Shown: positions 6,807 through 14,869 of the stretch, one piece after another
Layout: every line of letters begins with the position of its first letter
How positions within the stretch are numbered: position 1 is the first letter of the stretch
Origin: an uncultured Muribaculaceae bacterium
GTDB lineage: Bacteria; Bacteroidota; Bacteroidia; Bacteroidales; Muribaculaceae
Reading direction: 5' to 3'
Length of the DNA: 14,916 nt
Assembly (NCBI GenBank): GCA_910587545.1
Contig: CAJUMI010000064.1
Location: 1 to 14,916, forward strand
Notes under the pieces: model-generated
Told to the model about the DNA's origin: nothing
Databases searched by the model: none
What the model saw: the letters and a program-made list of their open reading frames with translations, nothing else
Program-made: the position numbers and the translations under genes

Positions 6807-8003
6807 ATGGAATCTATCCGCAGCATATATAAAATCGGCAAAGGCCCCTCGAGCAGTCACACGATGGGGCCGCGCAAGGCCGCCGAGATTTTCCTCAGTC
6901 GTAATCCCGGTGCGTCGTCATTTGAAGTGACACTTTACGGTGCCCTTGCAGCTACAGGCAAGGGCCACCTCACCGACGTCGCTATTCTTGACACTCTGCA
7001 GCCTGTGGCGCCGACTGTCATATTGTGGCAACCTGAAACTGTACTCCCGTTTCATACAAACGGAATGAAATTCCGTGCTCTCGGCAGCAATGGTGCCGAG
7101 ACAGCATCGTGGACAGTTTACTCGGTCGGGGGAGGAGATCTGCTCGAGGAAGGGCAGTCTCGTGAGGCCGGAATGAGCATCTACGACATGACCAGGATCA
7201 AAGACATACAGAAATGGTGTGAGGAGACAGGACGCAGCTATTGGGAATATGTCGACCAATGCGAGGGCTCTGAGATATGGGATTATCTCGCAGAAGTGTG
7301 GAAGGTGATGAAAGAGGCGGTCGAACGCGGGTTAGAGGCCGAGGGTGTGCTCCCCGGCGGCCTCGGGGTCAGGCGTAAGGCTGTGAGCTACTATGTCCAT
7401 GCTTCCGGTTACAACAGTTCACTGAAGAGCCGCGGTCTGGTCTATGCCTATGCGTTGGCGGTATCAGAGGAAAACGCTGCCGGCGGACGCATAGTCACTG
7501 CGCCGACATGCGGATCGTGCGGTATTGTCCCGGCGGTGCTCTATCATCTCCATACATCTAAGGATTTCAGCGAGAAGCGCATATTGAGAGCGTTGGCAAC
7601 GGCAGGCTTGTTCGGCAACGTCGTCAAGCAGAATGCTTCGGTCAGCGGAGCTGAAGTCGGATGCCAGGGTGAGGTAGGGGTGGCTTGCGCGATGGCTGCC
7701 GCTGCCGCGTCGCAGCTTTTCGGCGGTACTCCCGCCCAGATTGAATATTCGGCTGAAATGGGACTTGAACATCATCTGGGCCTTACTTGTGACCCTGTGT
7801 GCGGACTGGTGCAGATCCCGTGTATCGAGCGTAACGCCTATGCCGCTGCCCGTGCACTGGACGCGAATCTCTATGCGGCTATCTCAGACGGACGTCACAG
7901 CGTCGACTTTGACCGCATAGTCGAAGTGATGAAGCAGACCGGCCACGACATCCCGTCGTTGTATAAGGAGACGGCGCAAGGCGGCCTCGCGGTGATAAAA
8001 TGA
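6807..8003 (+). CDS. sdaA: L-serine ammonia-lyase, single-chain iron-sulfur type
   Basis: Cytoplasmic enzyme that deaminates L-serine to pyruvate and ammonia using a [4Fe-4S] cluster instead of pyridoxal phosphate. The N-terminal beta domain begins at once with the conserved GPSSSHTMGPRKAAEIF (13-29). The alpha domain carries TAPTCGSCGIVPAVLYH (231-247) and the three cluster ligands known from the family in GCQGEVG (Cys286), LTCDPV (Cys328) and IPCIERN (Cys339). At 398 aa it is shorter than the 450-460 aa enzymes of proteobacteria. It ends in GGLAVIK and lacks the C-terminal cysteine that occupies the fourth cluster site in the Legionella enzyme. Extra cysteines at 235, 238 and 332 are present instead. 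It lies 30 bp after the MFS transporter, with no promoter visible between, so co-transcription is likely. The 3' end is 7 bp from the end of the opposite-strand oxidoreductase gene. Confidence 0.95.
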   Translation: MESIRSIYKIGKGPSSSHTMGPRKAAEIFLSRNPGASSFEVTLYGALAATGKGHLTDVAILDTLQPVAPTVILWQPETVLPFHTNGMKFRALGSNGAETASWTVYSVGGGDLLEEGQSREAGMSIYDMTRIKDIQKWCEETGRSYWEYVDQCEGSEIWDYLAEVWKVMKEAVERGLEAEGVLPGGLGVRRKAVSYYVHASGYNSSLKSRGLVYAYALAVSEENAAGGRIVTAPTCGSCGIVPAVLYHLHTSKDFSEKRILRALATAGLFGNVVKQNASVSGAEVGCQGEVGVACAMAAAAASQLFGGTPAQIEYSAEMGLEHHLGLTCDPVCGLVQIPCIERNAYAAARALDANLYAAISDGRHSVDFDRIVEVMKQTGHDIPSLYKETAQGGLAVIK

Positions 8004-8010
8004 AATTATG

Positions 8011-9057
8011 TCATTTGTCTCCGAAAGTATCTTCGAGTTTGGAATTGACCGGACCGAAGATGCAGCGTTCGAATTTTGTCTTGTATATTTCGAAGCATTT
8101 GTTGCAACGTATGCAACGCGATTTCAGTAGATCTTCGTCGCGCATTTTTACGATAAAATCAGGTTGGGTCAACAAGGTGCGTCCCATAGAGGCCATGTCG
8201 ACGACTGACAGTGTGCGTTCAATGGTCTCTCTTGAATAAATTCCTCCGACCAATGCAACTGTAAGATCGGGCAACGCTTCCTTCACAGCTGCGGCAGCTT
8301 CAATAAAGTAGCAACTTGTGTCACGCGGCTGTTTGGCGAAGCTCATGCCGCTGACATCAAGCATATCGATGCCTGCGTCATATAGATGCGAAGCATAGCT
8401 GACAAGCAGATCTGTGTCATTTTCGGCCTTCAGCGTGTTGTGTGCGTTTATCTTGACAAAAATACCAAGGGTGTCGCCGCATCTCTCCCTTACAGCCTTG
8501 ACAATATCTGTGACTATCTTTATCCGCGCCCTGTCGTCACCGCCGTAACAGTCTGTGCGCTTGTTAAGGTCGGCGTTCAGTATTCCGGCCAGCATATACC
8601 AATGGGCTGCATGGATTTCGACGGCATCGAAACCGGCTTTCTGCGCTCTTTCGGCTGCATCGACAAACCATTCGGTGATCTGCTCAATTTCGGATGCTGA
8701 GAGGCGGTTGAAGTCGACTTTCTCAATTCCTCGTGATCCCGCATGCGAAATCTGTGCCACGGCCAGAGCTCCATATCGTTTTACGCACTCCGGTATGCGT
8801 GCAAGGCCTTTGATCATTGAGTCGTCGCCAATGCTCGGCTGCACGATATCCGCGCGTTTGCCGAGATCGGGGTCGACGCTCATATGGCCGGTGATGATAG
8901 TGCCGATCTCGTTGCGTGCAAGGGTGTCGTACATTTCTATCTGAGCGTCGCTTATGGTGGCGTCGGTGTTGCCGAGGTGGTCGTTGGTGGCGCTTCTGAT
9001 GATGCGGTTCTTGGCTCTGAGTCTGTTGACGGTTATGGGTGAAAATGGATCGTTCAT
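8011..9057 (-). CDS. NADH:flavin oxidoreductase, Old Yellow Enzyme family
   Basis: A 348-aa FMN-dependent TIM-barrel enzyme, probably cytoplasmic, of the kind that reduces activated C=C bonds with NAD(P)H; the physiological substrate is unknown. Family marks are FSPITVNRLRAKNRIIRSAT (5-24), AQISHAGSRG (101-110), the substrate-binding HAAHWYM (149-155, usually HxxHGY) followed by LNKRTDCYGGDDRARIKIV (164-182), VKINAHN (201-207), LVGGIYSRETIE (269-280) and MGRTLLTQPDF (291-301). The chain then ends in a cysteine cluster, CIRCNKC (315-321) plus Cys332. This resembles, with tighter spacing, the [4Fe-4S] ligands of the 2,4-dienoyl-CoA/2-enoate reductase branch, but the second, NADPH-binding flavodoxin-like half of those enzymes is absent. 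No TAnnTTTG box is seen before the start at 9057. A hairpin separates it from the DUF4293 gene upstream. Confidence 0.9.
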   Translation of the reverse strand: MNDPFSPITVNRLRAKNRIIRSATNDHLGNTDATISDAQIEMYDTLARNEIGTIITGHMSVDPDLGKRADIVQPSIGDDSMIKGLARIPECVKRYGALAVAQISHAGSRGIEKVDFNRLSASEIEQITEWFVDAAERAQKAGFDAVEIHAAHWYMLAGILNADLNKRTDCYGGDDRARIKIVTDIVKAVRERCGDTLGIFVKINAHNTLKAENDTDLLVSYASHLYDAGIDMLDVSGMSFAKQPRDTSCYFIEAAAAVKEALPDLTVALVGGIYSRETIERTLSVVDMASMGRTLLTQPDFIVKMRDEDLLKSRCIRCNKCFEIYKTKFERCIFGPVNSKLEDTFGDK

Positions 9058-9111
9058 GATGAAAAATAAGTTATATGTGATATGTCAACGCTTTAAATCA
9101 GTGTAAAGTTT

Positions 9112-9142
9112 GCCCCGGTGCACTTCGGCGTTGCATCGGGGC
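9112..9142 (-). terminator. Hairpin after the DUF4293 gene
   Basis: GCCCCGGTGCA (9112-9122) pairs with TGCATCGGGGC (9132-9142) over 11 positions, with one G-T, around a 9-nt loop containing CTTCGG. It lies 25 bp beyond the end of the leftward gene cluster. There is no long T-tract on either strand, so it could be a weak terminator, or an RNA-end stabilising or processing structure. Confidence 0.5.
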
Positions 9143-9167
9143 GTCAGAGTGATATTTATGATTTGTG

Positions 9168-9590
9168 TCAGCGAAGTCGGTCGTAGCTACGCAGTTTGCG
9201 GAGATCGCTGCGCATCATGCGATAAGCTCCGAGTGCCAGCACAAGTGAGATGATGAGCAACAACAGACCGCCGAAGACCACGAAATCGGCGCCCGGGAAC
9301 GCGTTATAGATGACAAAGAATCCTGTCACTATCGTGGTCGCGATCAAGACCATCGACAAAATGGTGACGGTCATCTGACGCTTAAGGTTTTTATACATGA
9401 ATATGGAAATGAACATCAGTACGGCGACAAGCAAGGCTACCGTAAGAAGTACGGGGGCGTCTTTGGCATAGATTGACGATGCCGCCTCGGCAGTTTCGGG
9501 TGAGTAGACGGCGAGAGGAGTGCAGCAAAAGACAGCCATTGCTATTACGGCGAGAAGAAGTAAAACTGATTGCCAACGTTGAATAACCAT
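9168..9590 (-). CDS. DUF4293 family integral membrane protein
   Basis: A 140-aa protein with four predicted membrane helices (about residues 7-29, 45-65, 73-95 and 101-121). It begins with the family's characteristic MVIQRWQSVLLLLA, where the I-Q-R-x-Q-(S/T) motif opens the first helix. The C-terminus is short and basic (RSDLRKLRSYDRLR), which places it on the cytoplasmic side by the positive-inside rule. DUF4293 proteins are found widely in Bacteroidetes and I know of no established function. The gene starts 36 bp after the TPR gene ends, on the same strand, with no promoter box in the gap, so it is probably the last gene of that unit. A strong hairpin follows. Confidence 0.88.
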   Translation of the reverse strand: MVIQRWQSVLLLLAVIAMAVFCCTPLAVYSPETAEAASSIYAKDAPVLLTVALLVAVLMFISIFMYKNLKRQMTVTILSMVLIATTIVTGFFVIYNAFPGADFVVFGGLLLLIISLVLALGAYRMMRSDLRKLRSYDRLR

Positions 9591-9626
9591 GATATTTAAT
9601 GAATTAATAGTTGATAAATGTGTTTG

Positions 9627-11825
9627 TTATTGTTTGAGGCTGTAGATTGTGGCATCAATCACCAGGGGCATTTCGTCGAGATTTATGCCCGCCTGTTTAA
9701 GATGTGTGGCATCGTTGCGGACGGATTCGATGAGTTTGTCGATCGAGGTGCGTTCGGCTGAAAGCCGGTAGAAATTTACAGCTTCGCCGAGGCGGTGACG
9801 AGCCCAGGCGAGATGGCCGGCGTTGAGCAGGTCTGACGGTGTCGGCTCTGACGAGATGATGCGGTCGTAGTAAGTCTGCGCTTCGTCGTATTTGCGGCTC
9901 ATGAGTAGTGTCCATGCAAGCGGACGAAGCGGTTTTAAGCTGTCAGGCGCAAGAAACTCGGCTTTGTGCAGTCGGTCTGCGGCTGAAGCATAGTCGTGGT
10001 TGAGAATGAAAAGGCATCCGAGATTTACAGCAGTAGCAGTGTCGTCAGGCAACAGATGTTCGAGCCTTTTGCTCACCGATATTGCTGATGAATACTGGCC
10101 GAGACGTCGGTATACGGCTGCAAGGCGCCTGAGATTCCATATATTCGATCCGTCAAGCAGATCGGCCTGCTCATAGTATGAGGCGGCCGCATCCGGATCG
10201 CCGAGTTTCTCGCACGAATATCCGAGTTTCTGATAGCGGGCCGCTTCAGGCTCTGAAATCCCGTCAAGCCTGAGAAATATGCGGCGGGCATAGTCATAAA
10301 GTCCGATCTTGAAGTAAAATTCGCCGAGAGACTGCAATGACTCTTCGTTGTCGAAATCACTTGCGAAAGCCGGTATATCAACGGGATTGGCCACGTGGCT
10401 GAACGGATTGTAAAAATCACCCTTACGTCTGAAAAGATGGTAGAAGCGATATAGTGAATGAACGTAATTGTTGATTTCGGCTTTACGGTCGACCGGTTGG
10501 CTGCCGTCGCCTGTTGATGCGAGCATTTCAGCGATTTCTTTGCTGTGGGCATCGAGCTGTGAGGCCATCATGGATTTCTGTGATTCTGGCATCATGGCCA
10601 TGGAGAGAGCCATCGAATATTTATCGCTGTCGCATATATAGGGCGCTGCTGATATCATAGCTGAAATTGGTGAGTCGCCGCTACCACCGGCCGAGCTGAC
10701 AGAACTATGCTCGGGATCATATGGCAGAAACCAGTTTGCGGCCTCGTTGAAGAATGGGAACTGTTTCAGCGATGAGAATGTTGTCATGAATATGTCGGCG
10801 CCTTCCTGCTGGAGTTCGCCGAGTTCTTTGAGATTGTCTCTTATTTTCTTGTCGGAGAGTATGTTCTCCCATTCGGGATTTATCTCCTCGACCGGCATGT
10901 CGCCGTCGGGGTTCATTTCCGAGAGACGTTCGGCCATGTTTTTGCCGAGACGCTTGATCTCGGGGAAAATTTCGTTGTTGAGCTTAGCGGAAATGCGACG
11001 TGTGTCGTTGGTTCTTATCAGTTCGACGAATATCTGTCTAAGATCAGTGTGCCAGCCTTTTTCCTCCTTGATCGCTGCGAGGCTGTTTGCCGAGTCGGGA
11101 GATATGTCTGACTCACGGTATTTGTCGAGTGCGAGCGCGACCCCTGTGAGCGCTCTCACTGATAAGTGCGGTTCATCGGAGCGATATGCGTCGAGTAGTA
11201 GTCTCAATCTGCGGTCGTCGAAAAACTCGAGCAGTCCGAGTGTCAGCGCGCTTATGCAAAGAGCACGGGTGCGGTAGGGCAAGGAGTCGTCGGCGATAAA
11301 CTCAGCTGTGAGCTTTTCTTCGTCAATATTGAGAGGGAAAGTCGTCCACAGGCGGTTGAATATATCGCGCTCGTTCATCTCGGTGCGCAGCTTGCCTGAG
11401 TCCGAGGGGGAGGCTCCGATTTCCATGTTGTGGAAAGGCGATGCCTCGGAAATCGCCGAACGATGGCTGTGAAATAGCTCGGCCAGCGTCTCATTGCGGT
11501 GAGAGTTGACTGAGCGCAGGGTGTTATAGTAAAGGGTAGGGGTGTCGACGATCGACATCTCGCGTGCGAGGATGTCTCGGATCGTTGCGGCTTCTCTAAG
11601 CAAGTCTGCGTAAACTGCGCCACGCGAAGGATCGTCGACTCCGTCGATCATATATCTGAGCATGAAGCTATAGCCCTGTTCAGCCTTTTCGATGCGGTCG
11701 TTGACGTTCCACGATGAGATGGCTTTGGCTGCATTGCGCAACTCCTCGAACGCCTCGCCGAGACGCCGGCTGTCAAGCAGGCTGTCGATCTTAGACCGGA
11801 AGTCTTTTATTTCGTTGGGGGTCAT
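9627..11825 (-). CDS. Large tetratricopeptide-repeat protein, cytoplasmic
   Basis: A 732-aa protein with no signal peptide or membrane segment. The last third (about 494-690) is a run of five or six TPR units, for example LGEFYFKIGLYDYARRIF (500-517), YQKLGYSCEKLGDPDAAASY (531-550), LRRLAAVYRRLGQYSSAISV (565-584), NLGCLFILNHDYASAADRLH (601-620) and LRPLAWTLLMSRKYDEAQTY (633-652), which should form a protein-binding superhelix. Residues 170-240 look like alpha-helical repeats of the HEAT kind (RTRALCISALTLGLLEFFDD, 185-204). The first 170 residues are helical and unassigned; 370-390 is a serine/glycine-rich linker. No enzyme motif is visible, so it is probably a scaffold. It lies between a small membrane protein gene (63 bp upstream) and the DUF4293 gene (36 bp downstream). 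A possible weak promoter (TTTG and TACTCTTA, 18 nt apart on the minus strand) lies in the 63-bp gap. Confidence 0.85.
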   Translation of the reverse strand: MTPNEIKDFRSKIDSLLDSRRLGEAFEELRNAAKAISSWNVNDRIEKAEQGYSFMLRYMIDGVDDPSRGAVYADLLREAATIRDILAREMSIVDTPTLYYNTLRSVNSHRNETLAELFHSHRSAISEASPFHNMEIGASPSDSGKLRTEMNERDIFNRLWTTFPLNIDEEKLTAEFIADDSLPYRTRALCISALTLGLLEFFDDRRLRLLLDAYRSDEPHLSVRALTGVALALDKYRESDISPDSANSLAAIKEEKGWHTDLRQIFVELIRTNDTRRISAKLNNEIFPEIKRLGKNMAERLSEMNPDGDMPVEEINPEWENILSDKKIRDNLKELGELQQEGADIFMTTFSSLKQFPFFNEAANWFLPYDPEHSSVSSAGGSGDSPISAMISAAPYICDSDKYSMALSMAMMPESQKSMMASQLDAHSKEIAEMLASTGDGSQPVDRKAEINNYVHSLYRFYHLFRRKGDFYNPFSHVANPVDIPAFASDFDNEESLQSLGEFYFKIGLYDYARRIFLRLDGISEPEAARYQKLGYSCEKLGDPDAAASYYEQADLLDGSNIWNLRRLAAVYRRLGQYSSAISVSKRLEHLLPDDTATAVNLGCLFILNHDYASAADRLHKAEFLAPDSLKPLRPLAWTLLMSRKYDEAQTYYDRIISSEPTPSDLLNAGHLAWARHRLGEAVNFYRLSAERTSIDKLIESVRNDATHLKQAGINLDEMPLVIDATIYSLKQ

Positions 11826-11888
11826 ATATTGGATGGTCTACGTTTTTATAAGAGTATTAACGCAAAATCTGTGCCAAAGTTGATCGGG

Positions 11889-12389
11889 TTAATCCATGTC
11901 GGTTTGAGGAAGAGCGCTTGAGACGTTCTTCATGATGACAGACCAGGCTGCGTCCGAAAAACTGTCGACCGGAAGATTGATTCGGTCGTCAAGTTTGCTC
12001 CCCAGGATTAGGTCGATGCTGTCAGGGGTAAATTCTGCCGACAGCACATCGCGCCAAGCAATGAAATCGGATCTGATGGCCGGCGCGTCCTCGCGGGCCG
12101 GCAAATAATCGATCTTAAGGCCCTCGTCGACGACAGTCACCTGTTTTTCGGTTATAGCCTTGATGCTTCGGGGCGACAGCGCATAGTTGAACCACACAAA
12201 TGTGATGGCCAGGGGGTAGACAATAAAAACGAGTATCAGCACAACATATATCGCTCTGACATCCATGATCGCCCATATGATGGCTGCAGTTATCGGCGCT
12301 ATCAGCACAAGCCAGTGTCTTGCGACCCATTCAGTCGCAAGTTTATGGATATAGCGTTGCGGAATTGATTTGAACGGATTGGATGTCAT
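11889..12389 (-). CDS. Small membrane protein with two helices and a YcxB-like C-terminal domain
   Basis: A 166-aa protein. The N-terminus is basic (NPFKSIPQRYIHKLATEWVA), followed by two close hydrophobic helices (about 26-42 and 46-68) forming a hairpin. The soluble part after residue 75 has alternating strands: KQVTVVDEGLKID, FIAWRDVLSAEFTPDSIDLI and RINLPVDSFSDAAWSVIMK. This order, with the W-x-D/E-V-x-x-A turn followed by a strand pair and 'P-x-x-x-F', resembles YcxB-like/PH-like domains of small Bacteroidetes membrane proteins. Both ends should be cytoplasmic. No function is known to me. It starts only 9 bp after the end of the M3 peptidase gene on the same strand, so the two are almost certainly co-transcribed. 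Confidence 0.72.
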   Translation of the reverse strand: MTSNPFKSIPQRYIHKLATEWVARHWLVLIAPITAAIIWAIMDVRAIYVVLILVFIVYPLAITFVWFNYALSPRSIKAITEKQVTVVDEGLKIDYLPAREDAPAIRSDFIAWRDVLSAEFTPDSIDLILGSKLDDRINLPVDSFSDAAWSVIMKNVSSALPQTDMD

Positions 12390-12398
12390 TGCGTGTTA

Positions 12399-14522
12399 TC
12401 AGTCTTTGCAGACAGGAGCTATGGACGGAGTCTGTTCGGAAATTATGCCGTCGCGGATAAGAAGCGCGTCAATAGTCGGATCTTGACCGCGGAAACGGCG
12501 GTAAAGTTCGGCAGGGGTTTCTGTTCCGCCGCGCGAAAGGATGTTGTTACGGAATGAATCGGCGGTTTCTCTGTCAAAAATGCCATGGCGTTTGAATTCG
12601 GCGAAAGCATCGGCGTCAAGCACCTCGGCCCATTTGTAGCTGTAATATCCGGCCGCGTAGCCGCCGGCAAAAATGTGGCTGAACTGAGGCGATATCATCA
12701 TACCTTCAATGGGCTCGAAAATCTTGACACTTTCGATAGCGGCGTTTTCAAAGGCTGCGGGATCGGAGACCGGTTCGGTAATAGTGTGCCATGCCATATC
12801 GAGGTAGCCAAATGCCAGTTGGCGCATACATGCGTATGCTGCTCCATACTGAGAGGCTGATATCAGACGGTCGATAAGTTTCTGAGGAATAGGTTCGCCG
12901 GTTTTATAATGTTTAGCAAAACCGTCAAGAAATTCTTTTTCTGTCAGATAGTTTTCGTTGAACTGCGAGGGGAGCTCGACGAAGTCACGGTAGACTGAAG
13001 TGCCGCTGAGCGAGGCATACTTTGTGTCGGCGAGCAAGCCGTGGAGCGCATGGCCGAATTCGTGCAGGAATGTTTCCACTTCATAGGGTGTCAGTAGCGA
13101 AGGAGTGTCGGCCGTCGGTTTTGTGAAATTCATGACGATAGATACATGTGGACGGGAGTTGACACCTTCGTCTGTGATGGACTGATCTTTGAAACCGGTC
13201 ATCCATGCGCCGGGACGCTTTGAAGGGCGCGGGAAAAAGTCAGTGTAGATAACTCCGAGGTAGCGCCCGTTTTCGTCAGAAACCTCGAAAGCTTTGACAT
13301 CGGGGTGGTATACTTCGATGTCGGAGTTTTCTTTAAACCGGAGACCGTAGAGCCGGGTTGCAAGTCCGAATACCCCACCTATCACGTTGTTGAGCTCGAA
13401 GTATGGGCGCATGGCTTCTTCGTCGAAACTATATTTCTCTGCCTTGAGTTTGTTGGAATAATATGAATAATCCCACGGCATGATATCGATCGGCTTGCCT
13501 TCGAGACCGGAGGCGAATTCGGTCAACTCTGCCATCTCTTTGTCCAATGCTGGCTTGTAAGACTTGCGGAGACGTCCGAGAAGGTCATATACAGATGTCG
13601 GATTTTCGGCCATCGTACGTTGGAGCGAATGGTCTGCATATGTCTTTGCGCCGAGCAGCCGGGCTATCTGCAGACGAATCTCGGAAATCCGGCGTATGTT
13701 GTCAAGGTTGCTGTACTGTCCCTTTGTGTTGCGGGACGAATAGAGACGGTACATCTTTTCACGCAGATCACGACGGTCTGAATATTTCATGAAAGCCATA
13801 TAGACAGGCTGATCGAGAGTGAACAGATATTTACCGTCATGTCCATTGGCTTTGGCCGCTTCCGCTGCTGCGGACTTGGAACTTTCAGGCAGACCCGATA
13901 AATCGTTTTTGTCGAGAATGACTTCATAAGTATTGAGCTCGCGCAATACATTTTGCCCGAACACAGTTGTCAGTTCCGAAAGCTCGGCATTGAGTTTCCT
14001 GAATGTTTCGCGGTCGTCGCCGACAAGTTGGGCTCCCGACAGTGCGAATGAATCGTATGTCCGTTGCAGGAGCATTTCATCCTCGGGTGTGAGGGTGAAT
14101 TTGTCGCGGTTTTCATATACGGCTTTAACACGTTTCCAAAGACCCTCGTTGAGAGTGATCGCAGTCGAATAATCGCTTAGTTTCTGCGATGCGCGCATGC
14201 TTATATCCATCATCTCATCGTCGGAATCGGCGGAGAGTAGGGGATAGAAAACGTTGAGCACACGGTTGAGATCGGCCCCCGAGGCTTCTAGAGCCTTGAT
14301 CGTGTTTTCAAACGAAGGAGCCGCGTTATTTCTGACAATGGCATCTATCTCAGTTCTCGCGAGTTCAATGCCGCGCTCGATCGCGGGTTCCCACATGGAA
14401 TTGTCTATCCGGGAAAATGGTACAGTATTGTGGACGGTTGAGTCGAAATTGTGTTCTAAAGGATTATTGGCTGATGCAGTGATAGTCATGACTGTAAAAA
14501 GAGTAAGTATAGTTTTTCTCAT
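12399..14522 (-). CDS. M3 family zinc metallopeptidase, Dcp-like, exported
   Basis: A 707-aa oligopeptidase. The zinc site is complete: HEFGH at 487-491 (His487, His491, catalytic Glu488) and the third ligand Glu516 in DFVELPSQFNENY (513-525), 29 residues after the first histidine as in the thimet/Dcp family. Other family marks are RPGAWMTGFKDQS (436-448), RPHVSIVMNF (457-466) and, near the C-terminus, GGYAAGYYSYKWAEVLDADA. An N-terminal signal sequence (MRKTILTLFTVMTITASA, cleavage likely after residue 18) points to the periplasm, unlike the cytoplasmic E. coli enzymes; exported M3 peptidases are common in Bacteroidales. It should trim short peptides, possibly as a peptidyl-dipeptidase, but the exact cleavage mode cannot be read from sequence. 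It is the first gene of the leftward cluster, with a TAnnTTTG box about 60 bp upstream. Confidence 0.96.
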   Translation of the reverse strand: MRKTILTLFTVMTITASANNPLEHNFDSTVHNTVPFSRIDNSMWEPAIERGIELARTEIDAIVRNNAAPSFENTIKALEASGADLNRVLNVFYPLLSADSDDEMMDISMRASQKLSDYSTAITLNEGLWKRVKAVYENRDKFTLTPEDEMLLQRTYDSFALSGAQLVGDDRETFRKLNAELSELTTVFGQNVLRELNTYEVILDKNDLSGLPESSKSAAAEAAKANGHDGKYLFTLDQPVYMAFMKYSDRRDLREKMYRLYSSRNTKGQYSNLDNIRRISEIRLQIARLLGAKTYADHSLQRTMAENPTSVYDLLGRLRKSYKPALDKEMAELTEFASGLEGKPIDIMPWDYSYYSNKLKAEKYSFDEEAMRPYFELNNVIGGVFGLATRLYGLRFKENSDIEVYHPDVKAFEVSDENGRYLGVIYTDFFPRPSKRPGAWMTGFKDQSITDEGVNSRPHVSIVMNFTKPTADTPSLLTPYEVETFLHEFGHALHGLLADTKYASLSGTSVYRDFVELPSQFNENYLTEKEFLDGFAKHYKTGEPIPQKLIDRLISASQYGAAYACMRQLAFGYLDMAWHTITEPVSDPAAFENAAIESVKIFEPIEGMMISPQFSHIFAGGYAAGYYSYKWAEVLDADAFAEFKRHGIFDRETADSFRNNILSRGGTETPAELYRRFRGQDPTIDALLIRDGIISEQTPSIAPVCKD

Positions 14523-14581
14523 GTCTTAAGTAATTTGCGGCAAGAAATACATGTTGCCGTAGTTGCTGATTTTTTCTGTCA

Positions 14582-14589
14582 CAAATTTA
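14582..14589 (-). promoter_or_regulatory. Probable -7 box of the M3 peptidase gene
   Basis: Read leftward this is TAAATTTG, an exact TAnnTTTG match. Transcription would begin near 14575, leaving about 52 nt of leader before the start codon at 14522. No good TTTG box is seen at the expected distance upstream. Confidence 0.5.
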
Positions 14590-14794
14590 CGATATTTCGC
14601 CGACTTTTTCCGCGTTTATTATTTTAATAGTTTATAAAAAACGGTAGCGGTTACCTAACCTTTGTCTCAAATTCCGGATTAAAGCTCCGAAATTTTTGAT
14701 CGGATAAGTATTCTGTAAGTCGCAATTCTATATGTTTTTACGACTATGATAGCTCTAGGAGCATACTTTTTGTGCGAAAAATATTTTAAAAAAA

Positions 14795-14826
14795 TTTGCA
14801 TGTTAAGAAAAAAGCTAGTAACTTTG
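14795..14826 (+). promoter_or_regulatory. Strong promoter of the tRNA-Lys gene
   Basis: TTTG at 14795-14798, exactly 20 nt of spacer, then TAACTTTG at 14819-14826: both boxes fit the Bacteroidetes consensus perfectly, the best match in the window. Transcription would start near 14833, about 37 nt before the mature tRNA. Confidence 0.8.
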
Positions 14827-14869
14827 CATCGCTTTTGAGGAGAACGCCACTCCTTAGGGTAACAAAGGA

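Larger units (their letters stand above)
14523..14869. other. 347-bp gene-free control region
   Basis: No convincing gene. It holds the leftward promoter of the peptidase gene and, at its right end, the promoter and leader of the tRNA. Between them are an interrupted palindrome GGTTA-CC-TAACC (14649-14660), AGTCG/CGACT arms (14718-14722 and 14741-14745) and a small hairpin GCTC-TAG-GAGC (14752-14762) followed by five T (14767-14771). The central part is AT-rich and could carry a small RNA, but nothing proves it. Confidence 0.5.

Noticed and set aside
10747..11277. 176-codon rightward open frame opposite the TPR gene
   Set aside because: Serine- and leucine-rich product typical of the antisense of a coding region; the TPR gene on the other strand has recognisable repeats throughout.
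11840..11880. Separate promoter for the TPR gene
   Set aside because: The only candidate, TACTCTTA with TTTG 18 nt upstream on the minus strand, departs from the -7 consensus at two positions; mentioned in the gene entry but not listed.
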